Assembly (NCBI RefSeq): GCF_014202315.1
Contig: NZ_JACHGN010000029.1
Span: 1 to 64,000, forward strand
Reading direction: 5' to 3'
DNA length: 64,000 nt
DNA from: Thermocatellispora tengchongensis
GTDB lineage: Bacteria; Actinomycetota; Actinomycetes; Streptosporangiales; Streptosporangiaceae
Positions 1 through 6,916 of the stretch are shown in pieces (the stretch's first letter is position 1; each line of letters starts with the position of its first letter). The notes below the pieces were generated by a model. The model had not been told where the DNA came from. It saw only the letters and a list, made by a program, of their open reading frames with translations, and did not search any database. The translations under genes were made by a program, and so were the position numbers.

Positions 1-752
1 CGCTCCCGGAACTTCCGCCCCCGGTTCGGATCGGTCGCGTTCGGCTCCTGCACCGCACCCGCCAGCGTCGCCGCCTGCGTCAGCGTCAACTCCGACGCCG
101 ACACCCCGAAGAACCGCTTCGCCGCCGCCTCCACACCGTAGGCCCCCGCGCCGAAGTAGGCGATGTTGAGGTACTTCTCCAAGATCTCATCCTTGGTGTA
201 CTTCTCCTCCACCCACATCGCATGCCGCAACTCCTTCAGCTTGCGCGCATACGTCGGCGCCATCGCCTTCGCCCTCTCCTCCTCCGTCACCGCCGAGTTC
301 AGCAGCACCTGCTTGACGTACTGCTGGGTGATCGTCGAACCGCCCTGGCTGACCCCGCCCGCGTTCAGGTTCTTGGCGAGAGCCCGGATCGTGCCCTCGA
401 TGTCGATCGCCCCGTGCTCGTAGAACCGGAAGTCCTCGATCGAGATGATCGCCGTCTTCATCACATCGGCGATCTGATCCAGCTTGACGGCCTCGCGGTA
501 CTCCTCGTAGAACCGCGCGATCTCCTCGCCGTCGGCGTCCAGAACCCGCGACACCTCCGCCGGCGGCGGCTCCTTCAGCTCCGCGGGCCGCAGGTCCACC
601 TGCTCGGTGGCGGCCACGAGCCCGAGGCCCGCGCCGCCCACGGCGGGCAGCGCGATGCCCGCGGCCAGCACGCCCGCCGCCGCCCCCGCCGCGGCGAGAC
701 GTACGGCCTTCGCCAGGGCCCTCGGCCCCGTGCTCTCCCCCCGTCCGGACAT
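1..752 (-). CDS. Class A penicillin-binding protein, N-terminal part (runs off left edge)
   Basis: Bifunctional peptidoglycan glycosyltransferase/transpeptidase; only about the first 250 codons are in the window. From ATG at 752 the protein has a short basic cytoplasmic tail, one Ala/Gly/Leu-rich membrane anchor (about residues 18-48), then a GT51 transglycosylase domain. The GT51 signature is visible: the catalytic Glu of the ED-x-RFYEH motif near residue 106 and GGSTITQQ near 137-144. The transpeptidase domain would lie outside the window. The gene starts only 9 nt after the stop of the beta-lactamase gene on the same strand, so the two are probably co-transcribed. Membrane-bound with the catalytic domains outside. 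Family assignment is firm; the particular paralogue cannot be told from this part. Confidence 0.9.
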   Translation of the reverse strand, partial: MSGRGESTGPRALAKAVRLAAAGAAAGVLAAGIALPAVGGAGLGLVAATEQVDLRPAELKEPPPAEVSRVLDADGEEIARFYEEYREAVKLDQIADVMKTAIISIEDFRFYEHGAIDIEGTIRALAKNLNAGGVSQGGSTITQQYVKQVLLNSAVTEEERAKAMAPTYARKLKELRHAMWVEEKYTKDEILEKYLNIAYFGAGAYGVEAAAKRFFGVSASELTLTQAATLAGAVQEPNATDPNRGRKFRE

Positions 753-761
753 GACCGGCGC

Positions 762-1751
762 CTAGGAGAGCCTGCCGAGGCCGCGCGCGAGGATGGCCGC
801 CGTCTTGGCGATGACCTGTTCCTCGGCGGCGGCGTCCGCGGCCCGGCGGTTGGTGTAGATCGACATGATGATCGGCGCGCCTCCCTCGGCCGGCCACACG
901 ACGGCGATGTCGTTGGCGGTGCCGTACGTGCCGCCGGTGCCGGTCTTGTCGCCGATCGTCCAGGTGGCGGGCAGGCCGGCGCGGATGCGGTTGTCGCCGG
1001 TCTTGTTGGCGCGCAGCCAGCCGTTCAGCCGGGCCCGGTCCTTGGCGTCGAGCGCGGAGCCGGTGGTGAGCGCGGCGAGGTCGCGGCCCATGGCCGCGGG
1101 CGTGGTGGTGTCGCGCTTCTCCTTGGGGCTCCAGTCGTTCAGCTCGGTCTCCCAGCGGTCCAGCCGCGAGACCGGGTCCTTGAGGCTGCGGAAGTACCGG
1201 GTCAGGCCCGCGGGGCCGCCGATCTGCTTCAGCAGCATGTTGGCCGCGGTGTTGTCGCTGCGGGTGATCGCCGCCTCGCACAGCTCGGCGACGGTGAGCC
1301 CGTCGTGCACGTGCTTCTCGGTGACCGGGGAGTTCGGCTTCAGGTCGGCGGCCGTCCAGCGTACGACGCGGTCCATCAGGCCCGGGTCGGAGGTGCGGGC
1401 CTTGTGCAGCACGGCGGCGGCGGCCACGGCCTTGAACGTGGACAGCATCGGGAAGCGCTGCCCGGTGCGGTTGCCGACCGTCTTGCCGGTGCCGGTGTCC
1501 AGGGCCCAGGCGCCGATGCGGCCCTTGAAGCGCGCCTCAAGCTCCCGCAGCTCACGGCGTACGCCCGCCTGGTCCAGGACGGGCCCACGCAGATCCAGGA
1601 CCACGGCGCCCGGCGCGGAGACAGGCGCTGCGATGGAGACAGGCGCTGCGGTGGAGACGGACGCCGTCGCGGCCCCCGCGCCGGTCGCTACCAGCGAGGC
1701 CGTCGCCACGGTCAGCACGGCCGCCTTCAGACGCACCCGGAGGTGTCGCAT
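762..1751 (-). CDS. Class A serine beta-lactamase, secreted
   Basis: Hydrolyses beta-lactams through an acyl-serine intermediate. From the chosen ATG (329 aa) all class A motifs are present: STFK (Ser104, Lys107), SDN at 165-167, the omega-loop E-x-E-L-N with Glu201 and Asn205 (Ambler 166/170), and KTG at 269-271. The first ~45 residues form a signal peptide followed by a Val/Ala/Pro-rich spacer. An upstream in-frame ATG at 1787 exists, but the ATG at 1751 has an AAAGGA ribosome site about 8 nt before it and begins directly with the signal peptide, so I use it. It heads a probable two-gene operon with the class A PBP, its physiological target class. No blaI/blaR-type regulator is adjacent. 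Confidence 0.93.
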   Translation of the reverse strand: MRHLRVRLKAAVLTVATASLVATGAGAATASVSTAAPVSIAAPVSAPGAVVLDLRGPVLDQAGVRRELRELEARFKGRIGAWALDTGTGKTVGNRTGQRFPMLSTFKAVAAAAVLHKARTSDPGLMDRVVRWTAADLKPNSPVTEKHVHDGLTVAELCEAAITRSDNTAANMLLKQIGGPAGLTRYFRSLKDPVSRLDRWETELNDWSPKEKRDTTTPAAMGRDLAALTTGSALDAKDRARLNGWLRANKTGDNRIRAGLPATWTIGDKTGTGGTYGTANDIAVVWPAEGGAPIIMSIYTNRRAADAAAEEQVIAKTAAILARGLGRLS

Positions 1752-2354
1752 GCGTGAAGTCCTTTGCTCTCGCCCTACAGAGGGCATGGAGCAAATCAGA
1801 CTCGATCAGTAAATGTCCAATATCGATATCACGGTCGCATCGATATCCGAATCCATATCATTCCTGGTCATCGAGGGTGATGTCGTCGAGTAGATGGCGG
1901 TCAGGCCGGCCGCGAAATCGGGCCGCACCTCGATCACGGACGCCGGGTGGGCGGCGTACAGGCGGGGCGGGATCAGCTCGTGGCACGCGGGCCGGCGGGC
2001 CCGCCCCGATCACCATGGTCACGGCGGCATCGGGGTTCACGACCGGCGAGACGCGGCGCCGGCTCGGCCTCGGCCCACAGATACGCGGCCGGTCGGTCAC
2101 GCAGCCCCCGCCCCTCTCCGGCCGACTGGGGCCGGGCTGGGCGAGCCACCCGGAGAGCACCCGCGACTCGGCCGCGGGCGGCCGAGCTGGAACTCACCTC
2201 GGATCGTGCAGCCCTCGCCCCTCTCCGACCGGCTGAGGGCGGGGCGCCGAAGCGCTCCAGCACGCCCGGCTGGGCCATCAGCCCCGCGAACACCGCGATC
2301 TTCCCGCGCCGGAAAGATCCGGCGCGCAGCACGACGCCCCGAGGTGACGCGCCC
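1752..2354. other. Gene-free upstream region with degenerate, possibly pseudogenic sequence
   Basis: I find no convincing intact gene. Just upstream of the beta-lactamase is an AT-rich patch with three copies of ATC(G/C)ATATC (1822-1830, 1839-1847, 1851-1859), the first inside the palindrome ATATCGATAT. On the minus strand a plausible reading frame runs from about 1985 to 1809 (HELIPPRLYAAHPASVIEV and onwards), but it cannot be joined to an upstream start without a frame change. Two blocks of about 30 bp (2097-2126 and 2204-2233, both C-rich) are imperfect direct repeats about 107 bp apart. Either a decayed gene on the minus strand or purely regulatory DNA; I cannot name a parent protein. Confidence 0.35.
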
Positions 2355-2700
2355 GCGGGTCAGGCGGCGCGCTCGCGGGATCAGGGGGCGCGGTCACGGG
2401 GTCAAGGGGCGCCGTCGCGGGTCAGTGGCGCGGTCGAGGGCCAGGCAGCGCCGTCGCCGGTCAGGCACCGCCATCGCCGGTCAGCAGCGCGGTCGCGGGC
2501 CAGCCATCGCCGGTCAGGCACCGCCATCCCCGCCCAGGCACCCCCATCCCCGCCCAGGCACCACCCATCCCCGCCCAGGCACCACCCATCCCCGATCAGG
2601 CACCACCCATCCCCGGCCAGGCACCACCCATCCCCGGCCAGGCACCACCCATCCCCGATCAGGCACCGCCATCGCCGGTCAGGCAGCGCGGTCGCGGGCC
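2355..2700. repeat. Degenerate 20-21 bp tandem array grown from the end of the CPBP gene
   Basis: About 15 units. The best-conserved block (2515-2670) repeats CAGGCACCACCCATCCCCG plus two variable bases; earlier units (2355-2510) are more diverged. The last unit (about 2680-2700) is the 3' end of the CPBP gene itself, including its stop, so the array looks like slippage amplification of that gene end. On the minus strand nearly every unit carries a TGA. Forward translations of the 21-bp units give heptapeptide repeats, but there is no start signal or gene context for them. Confidence 0.85.
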
Positions 2701-3749
2701 GCGGCCAGGCGGGCGAAGGCGTAGCCGAGGCTGTTGGTGGCGGTGTGCAGCAGGGAGGGGGCCAGGAGGCCGCCGCGGCGGCGTAGCTCGCAGAACAGCA
2801 CCCCGGCCGCCGCCGTGGCCACGACGCTGCCCGCCACCACCCGCACCAGGTCCAGCCGACCGGGCGCGGCGGCTCCGGCTCCCTGGGCGCGTGCTGCCGC
2901 CACTGCCGGAGCGGCCACGGTTGGCGCACCCGCCGCGCCGACGACCGCCGAGGCGTCCGCGGGCGCGGCGTCGGTGGGCAGCGCGCCCGCCGACGCGGCA
3001 TCCGTGGACAGAGCATCCGCGGGGGCGGCATCCGTGGACGCGGCGCCGGTGGGCGGCGGGTCGGCGGGGGCGCTGAGAGGGCTGGTGGGGACCGGGGGGA
3101 GGTCGGCGGAGGCGCTGAAGTGGCCGAAGAGGTCCGGAGGGAGGTCGGCGGGGGCGCTGAGGTGGGCGGTGGGGGCCGGGGGGAGGTCGGCTGGTTGCTG
3201 GGGCGGGTCGGCGGTGGGATCTCCGGGGGCTTCCTCGACGCCCTCGCCGGCGGCCAGGCCGCCCAGGGCCGGGTTGGCGGCGGCCATGTCGATCGCGGGG
3301 AGGATGTGCCAGAGGCCGAAGCAGGCCGACGAGACGGCGGTGGCGGCGGCGGGGCCGTGGGAGCGGGCCACCTGGGCGTACAGGACGCCGCGGAAGCCGA
3401 CCTCCTCCAGCAGGACCGTGCCGATCGGGACCTGGAGCAGGGCCTCCTCCAGGACGCGGGCGCGGGAGAGGGCCAGGGCGCGTTCGTCGCGGAAGAAGCG
3501 GCGGGTGGCGGGCAGGGCGATCCCCGCGGTGTAGACCGCGACGACGCCGGCGGCCAGGGCGCCGCCGAGCGCGGCGCCGCGGGCGGGGCGGGCGAAGCCG
3601 AGGTCGGACCAGGTCAGGCCGGAGCGGCGGGCCATGGTCACCAGCAGGGCGGTGGCCACCGCGGAGGTGAGGGGGGCGAACCGGGGCGCGACCCGGTTGT
3701 TGAGCACGTTGGCGGCGGCCAGCACGGCCAGGGAGCGTCCCAGCGTCAC
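2679..3749 (-). CDS. CPBP family intramembrane metalloprotease with long disordered insert
   Basis: Integral membrane protease-like protein of the CPBP/Abi (CAAX protease and bacteriocin-processing) family, 356 aa. Motif 1 is EExxxR (Glu115, Glu116, Arg120), motif 2 is the His in FGLWH (148), and the last motif is HxxxN (His335, Asn339). Between motifs 2 and 3 lies an unusual ~135-residue Ala/Pro/Asp/Ser-rich, low-complexity insert (about 165-300) with repeated SAPADLPP-like and TDAAPAD-like units; normal family members have only a short loop there. The start is GTG at 3749 with a weak ribosome site. It follows the WhiB gene by 9 nt on the same strand. Its substrate is unknown. The catalytic residues look intact. 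Confidence 0.85.
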   Translation of the reverse strand: MTLGRSLAVLAAANVLNNRVAPRFAPLTSAVATALLVTMARRSGLTWSDLGFARPARGAALGGALAAGVVAVYTAGIALPATRRFFRDERALALSRARVLEEALLQVPIGTVLLEEVGFRGVLYAQVARSHGPAAATAVSSACFGLWHILPAIDMAAANPALGGLAAGEGVEEAPGDPTADPPQQPADLPPAPTAHLSAPADLPPDLFGHFSASADLPPVPTSPLSAPADPPPTGAASTDAAPADALSTDAASAGALPTDAAPADASAVVGAAGAPTVAAPAVAAARAQGAGAAAPGRLDLVRVVAGSVVATAAAGVLFCELRRRGGLLAPSLLHTATNSLGYAFARLAAARDRAA

Positions 3750-3758
3750 GCCCGCAGG

Positions 3759-4034
3759 CTATGCCACTCCGGCCCCGCGCGCGCCGCGGCGCCAGCCCTC
3801 GGGGAAGCGCAGCCGGCGGCGTTCCTCGGGGGTGAGGCCGCCCCAGATGCCGTCGGGCTCGCCCGCGCGCAGGGCGTACGCGCGGCAGTCGGCCAGGACC
3901 TGGCACCCCGCGCAGATCGCCTTGGCGCGCGCCTCCTGCTGCGGCGACGGCGCGAGCGGGAAGAACAGGTCGGGGTCGGCGGCGCGGCACGCGCCGCGCC
4001 TGGCCCAGGCGATCTCCTGCACCGCTGCTTCCAT
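3759..4034 (-). CDS. WhiB-family Fe-S transcriptional regulator
   Basis: Actinobacteria-specific small regulator that binds a [4Fe-4S] cluster and usually acts with the primary sigma factor. The 91-aa product has the four cluster cysteines (Cys16, 41, 44, 50) in the usual C-x(n)-C-x2-C-x5-C layout, the DPDLFFP motif after the first Cys, and the GIWGGLTPEERR turn followed by a basic tail. A longer frame opens upstream (to 4148), but the ATG at 4034 has a perfect GGGAGG site a few nucleotides ahead and matches the family length. It may be co-transcribed with the CPBP protease 9 nt downstream. I cannot assign it to a named Wbl class. Confidence 0.92.
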   Translation of the reverse strand: MEAAVQEIAWARRGACRAADPDLFFPLAPSPQQEARAKAICAGCQVLADCRAYALRAGEPDGIWGGLTPEERRRLRFPEGWRRGARGAGVA

Positions 4035-4155
4035 CAGGTCCTCCCTGATCGTGACCGGCGGTTCCGGCCCGTCGGGCCGGTACGCTTCGGCTCCGCGCGC
4101 GTTCGGATCCACGAGGACGACCTTAGGACGCCGCGCGCCCTCACACATCCGCCTC

Positions 4156-4175
4156 CGGACGGAGACGCCCGTCCG
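4156..4175 (-). terminator. Candidate hairpin downstream of the metallopeptidase gene
   Basis: A 7-bp stem CGGACGG / CCGTCCG with a 6-nt loop lies 27 nt past the stop of the metallopeptidase gene (minus strand) and before the WhiB gene. There is no T-run, which is common for actinomycete terminators. Confidence 0.35.
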
Positions 4176-4202
4176 CGTGTCGGCGTACCCGCCCGGCCCC
4201 GG

Positions 4203-4895
4203 TCAGCAGGAGTCCACGCCGTTGTTGTAGCCCTCGGCGAACGCGGTCTGGCGCTGCTCGGCGGTGCCGTGGGCGTCGGGGCGCCACCAGGCGTCCTCGG
4301 GGTCGCCCGCGGCGGCCAGGTTGAGCAGCAGCTCGTCCTCGTCGCCCGGCTCGGCGGTGAGACTGCCGCCGCGTACGAGCGCGCCCAGGGCGCCGCCCGC
4401 GTAGCAGTCGGCCTGGAGCTCCCGCTGCTGGTTGAGCTCGAAGTCGGACATGAGCTGCGCCTGCACAGCGTGCCCGATCTCGTGCGGAATGATCAGGTAG
4501 ACGGACCCGTCGCCCATCCGGTCGTACAGCTCGCGCATCCACTGCTCGTCATAGGCCACGAAGTGGCCCACCGGGCAGTAGAACGCGTTGTTCGGCACCG
4601 ACGGCTGCCCGCCGCACTCGGGGCCGTTCTCGCCGCTGTAGGGGACGAAGCCCTGCAACGGCCGGTACGTGCGCCCGCTGGCCTCGAAGGTGCCGACCCA
4701 GAACTCCTCCGTGAGCCTCTTGATCAGCTCGACGTCCTCCTCGAACGTCTGCCCGGTCACCTCGGCGGGCGTGGACGCCCCGGGCCCAGCGGTCTCGGGG
4801 GCCGAGCCGGGGCCGGGCAGCCCCCCGCAGCTCACGGCGAGCGCGACGAGCGCCGCCAGGACCAGGGGAACCGCACCGCGCCGGGTCGTCGTCAC
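4203..4895 (-). CDS. Exported neutral zinc metallopeptidase (YpfJ-like)
   Basis: Member of the putative neutral zinc metallopeptidase family (YpfJ/PF04228 type), 230 aa. The N-terminus is a signal sequence ending in AVSC (Cys23), a loose lipobox, so it may be a lipoprotein anchored outside the membrane. The catalytic HEIGH motif is at 138-142 and the likely third ligand is Glu159 in the ELQADCYAG segment that characterises the family. Several Cys residues (94, 107, the C-terminal Cys) may form disulfides. It sits between the two-component pair and the WhiB gene, all on the minus strand, but the gaps are wide enough for separate transcription. The physiological substrate is not known for this family. 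Confidence 0.88.
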   Translation of the reverse strand: MTTTRRGAVPLVLAALVALAVSCGGLPGPGSAPETAGPGASTPAEVTGQTFEEDVELIKRLTEEFWVGTFEASGRTYRPLQGFVPYSGENGPECGGQPSVPNNAFYCPVGHFVAYDEQWMRELYDRMGDGSVYLIIPHEIGHAVQAQLMSDFELNQQRELQADCYAGGALGALVRGGSLTAEPGDEDELLLNLAAAGDPEDAWWRPDAHGTAEQRQTAFAEGYNNGVDSC

Positions 4896-4912
4896 ACCCC
4901 CATCCTGGCCCC

Positions 4913-5548
4913 TCAGACCAGGCGGCGCGCGGTCGCCCAGCGGGACAGCTCGTGCCGGTTGGAGAGCTGGAGCTTGCGCAGCACGGACGACACGTGGGTC
5001 TCGACCGTCTTCACCGAGATGAACAGCTCCTTGGCGATCTCCTTGTACGCGTAACCGCGCGCGATCAGCCGCAGCACCTCGCGCTCGCGCTGGGTCAGCG
5101 AGTCGAGCTCGGGGTCGATGGAGGGCGCCTCGGAGGAGGCGAACGCGTCGAGCACGAACCCGGCCAGCCGCGGCGAGAACACCGCGTCGCCCTCGGCCAC
5201 CCTGCGGATGGCGTCGGTGAGCTCCTTGCCGCTGATGGTCTTGGTGACATAGCCGCGCGCGCCGCCGCGGATCACGCCGATCACGTCCTCGGCCGCGTCG
5301 GAGACCGACAGCGCGAGGAAGCGGACCTGCGAGCCCGAGCCGAGCACGCGGCGCAGGACCTCCTGGCCACCCCCGCCGGGCATGTGCACATCCAGCAGCA
5401 CGACGTCGGGCGCCAGCTCGGCGATCTTGGCCACGGCGGTCTCGACGTCCTCGGCCTCGCCCACGACCTCGACCGAATCGCCCAGCTCGGCGCGGACACC
5501 GGACCGGAACAGCCGGTGGTCGTCGACGATCAGAACCTTGATACTCAC
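4913..5548 (-). CDS. NarL/LuxR-family response regulator
   Basis: DNA-binding response regulator of 211 aa. The receiver domain (1-120) has the phosphoacceptor Asp53 in LLDVHMPGG plus the acidic pair near residues 9-10, and the C-terminal LuxR helix-turn-helix (about 145-205) carries LTQREREVLRLIARGY and SVKTVETHVSSVL. Its start overlaps the stop of the preceding sensor kinase gene by 4 nt (ATGA), so the pair is translationally coupled. The partner kinase has a PspC domain, and a PspC-toastrack gene is divergent from the pair, which points to envelope-stress control. The targets, probably including the divergent gene, are inferred. Confidence 0.94.
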   Translation of the reverse strand: MSIKVLIVDDHRLFRSGVRAELGDSVEVVGEAEDVETAVAKIAELAPDVVLLDVHMPGGGGQEVLRRVLGSGSQVRFLALSVSDAAEDVIGVIRGGARGYVTKTISGKELTDAIRRVAEGDAVFSPRLAGFVLDAFASSEAPSIDPELDSLTQREREVLRLIARGYAYKEIAKELFISVKTVETHVSSVLRKLQLSNRHELSRWATARRLV

Positions 5549-6768
5549 GGCTGCTCCAGCTTCATGGTCAGCATGATCTCAGTGCCTTCACCGGGACTGG
5601 TACGCACCCGAGCGCTGCCGCCGTTGCGTTCCATCCTACCGATGATCGACTGACGGATGCCCATGCGATCCTCGGGCACCGCGTCCAGGTCGAAGCCCTT
5701 GCCCCGGTCGCGCACGAAGATCGTCACCTCCTCGGGCTCCACCTCGGCGTACACGGACACCACCGCGGCCTCGGAGTACTTCGCCGCGTTGACCATAGCC
5801 TGCCTCGCGGCCTGCAGCATCGCGGTGAGCCGGGAGTCCAGCGCGCGGTCGCCCACGCACACCACCTCGATGGGCACGCCGTGCGCGTCCTCCTCCTCGG
5901 CGGCGACGCGGCGTACGGCGGCGGCGAGGGTGGCGTCGGCGTCCTGCTTGGGCTGGTACAGCCAGTTGCGCAGCTCGCGCTCCTGGGAGCGGGCCAGGCG
6001 CAGCACCTCGCGAGCGTCGTGCGCGTTGCGCTGGATGAGGGTGAGCGTGTGCAGCACGGAGTCGTGCACGTGCGCGGCCACCTCGGCGCGCTCCTCCTGC
6101 CGGATGCGCTCGCGGCGTTCGAGCTGAAGCTCCTTCCACAGTCCCGCAAGGTACGGCGCCGCGATCATCGCCAGGCCGCCGACGACGACCGCCGTGAACA
6201 GCAGCCCCGGCCGGGCCTGGGCCAGCTCGCCCTCGGCGGCCAGGAACCCGATCGCCCCGACGATCACCAGCACCATGCCGAGCCCGGTGCGGATGCGGTT
6301 GTGGCGTACGCCGCTCATCCAGCGTTTGCGGCGGTCGGGCGCGGCCTGCTGCCACAGGATCAGCGCGCCGATGCCGCCGACGCCGATGGGCAGCAAGCCC
6401 ACGCCCCCGGCCGCCGACCCGGTCAGCCACCCGAACGCGAGCAGGGCCAGCCCGATCGCGCCGAAGGCGGTGAACTGGCTCCAGTCGCGCTGCGGCTCCG
6501 GCCCCACGTGCGGGCGCTGGGGCGTGAAGATCCACAGTGCCGCGTACGCGACCAAGCCGATGCCGTCCACCACCGTGAGCAGCACGAAGGCGAGCCGGAC
6601 CACCACCGGGTCCAGCCCGAGCTGCTCGGCGGCGCCCTGCGCGACGCCGGCGACCAGCCGCCCCTCCGCCGGCCTGGTCAGCCGGAGATAGGGCGCGGCC
6701 TCCTCCTCTACGGGCGGAGGTGGCGCCACCGGCGGCGGCGCGTCGCGGAGTTTGTGTCGGTCAGCCAT
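5545..6768 (-). CDS. PspC-domain sensor histidine kinase (envelope stress)
   Basis: Membrane sensor kinase of 407 aa. Order of parts: proline-rich cytoplasmic start, PspC domain (about 28-85), further membrane segments (about 100-140 and 162-212), a HisKA_3-type dimerisation segment with phospho-acceptor His235 in AHVHDSVLHTL, and a HATPase domain (about 300-405) with NAAKYS (N box), RDRGKGFDL (G1) and GEGTEI (G2). The kinase is paired with the LuxR-type regulator downstream and is divergent from a PspC-toastrack membrane protein. In actinobacteria this HK-PspC / LuxR-RR / PspC-toastrack trio is known as a Psp/Lia-like envelope-stress arrangement. The stimulus is not known from sequence. Confidence 0.93.
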   Translation of the reverse strand: MADRHKLRDAPPPVAPPPPVEEEAAPYLRLTRPAEGRLVAGVAQGAAEQLGLDPVVVRLAFVLLTVVDGIGLVAYAALWIFTPQRPHVGPEPQRDWSQFTAFGAIGLALLAFGWLTGSAAGGVGLLPIGVGGIGALILWQQAAPDRRKRWMSGVRHNRIRTGLGMVLVIVGAIGFLAAEGELAQARPGLLFTAVVVGGLAMIAAPYLAGLWKELQLERRERIRQEERAEVAAHVHDSVLHTLTLIQRNAHDAREVLRLARSQERELRNWLYQPKQDADATLAAAVRRVAAEEEDAHGVPIEVVCVGDRALDSRLTAMLQAARQAMVNAAKYSEAAVVSVYAEVEPEEVTIFVRDRGKGFDLDAVPEDRMGIRQSIIGRMERNGGSARVRTSPGEGTEIMLTMKLEQP

Positions 6769-6916
6769 ATGACGACATCGTCACACGTCAACCGGCCCAC
6801 CGCATCAGGGCGCTGCCCTGACGGGACCCTGAGTGCGGCAGGTCGCGGGCCCATCGGGGATGTCTCAGGGGTGTCCCGGATGGCTACCCGGCCCCCGCAC
6901 CGGCCACGATGGACCC

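Noticed and set aside
187-1281. Long minus-strand frame across the beta-lactamase and PBP genes
   Set aside because: Composition is Arg/Gly/His-rich shadow coding; the true genes in the other frame have complete family motifs.
1894-2724. Plus-strand frame with THPRPGT repeats that looks like a repeat protein
   Set aside because: The repeat is explained by the 21-bp DNA array; the rest is low-complexity and has no ribosome site.
2402-3031. Repeat-encoded minus-strand frame with GDGWCL units
   Set aside because: It is the out-of-frame reading of the tandem array and of the CPBP gene, with no start signal.
3120-5054. 644-codon plus-strand frame
   Set aside because: Shadow of the CPBP, WhiB, metallopeptidase and regulator genes on the minus strand.
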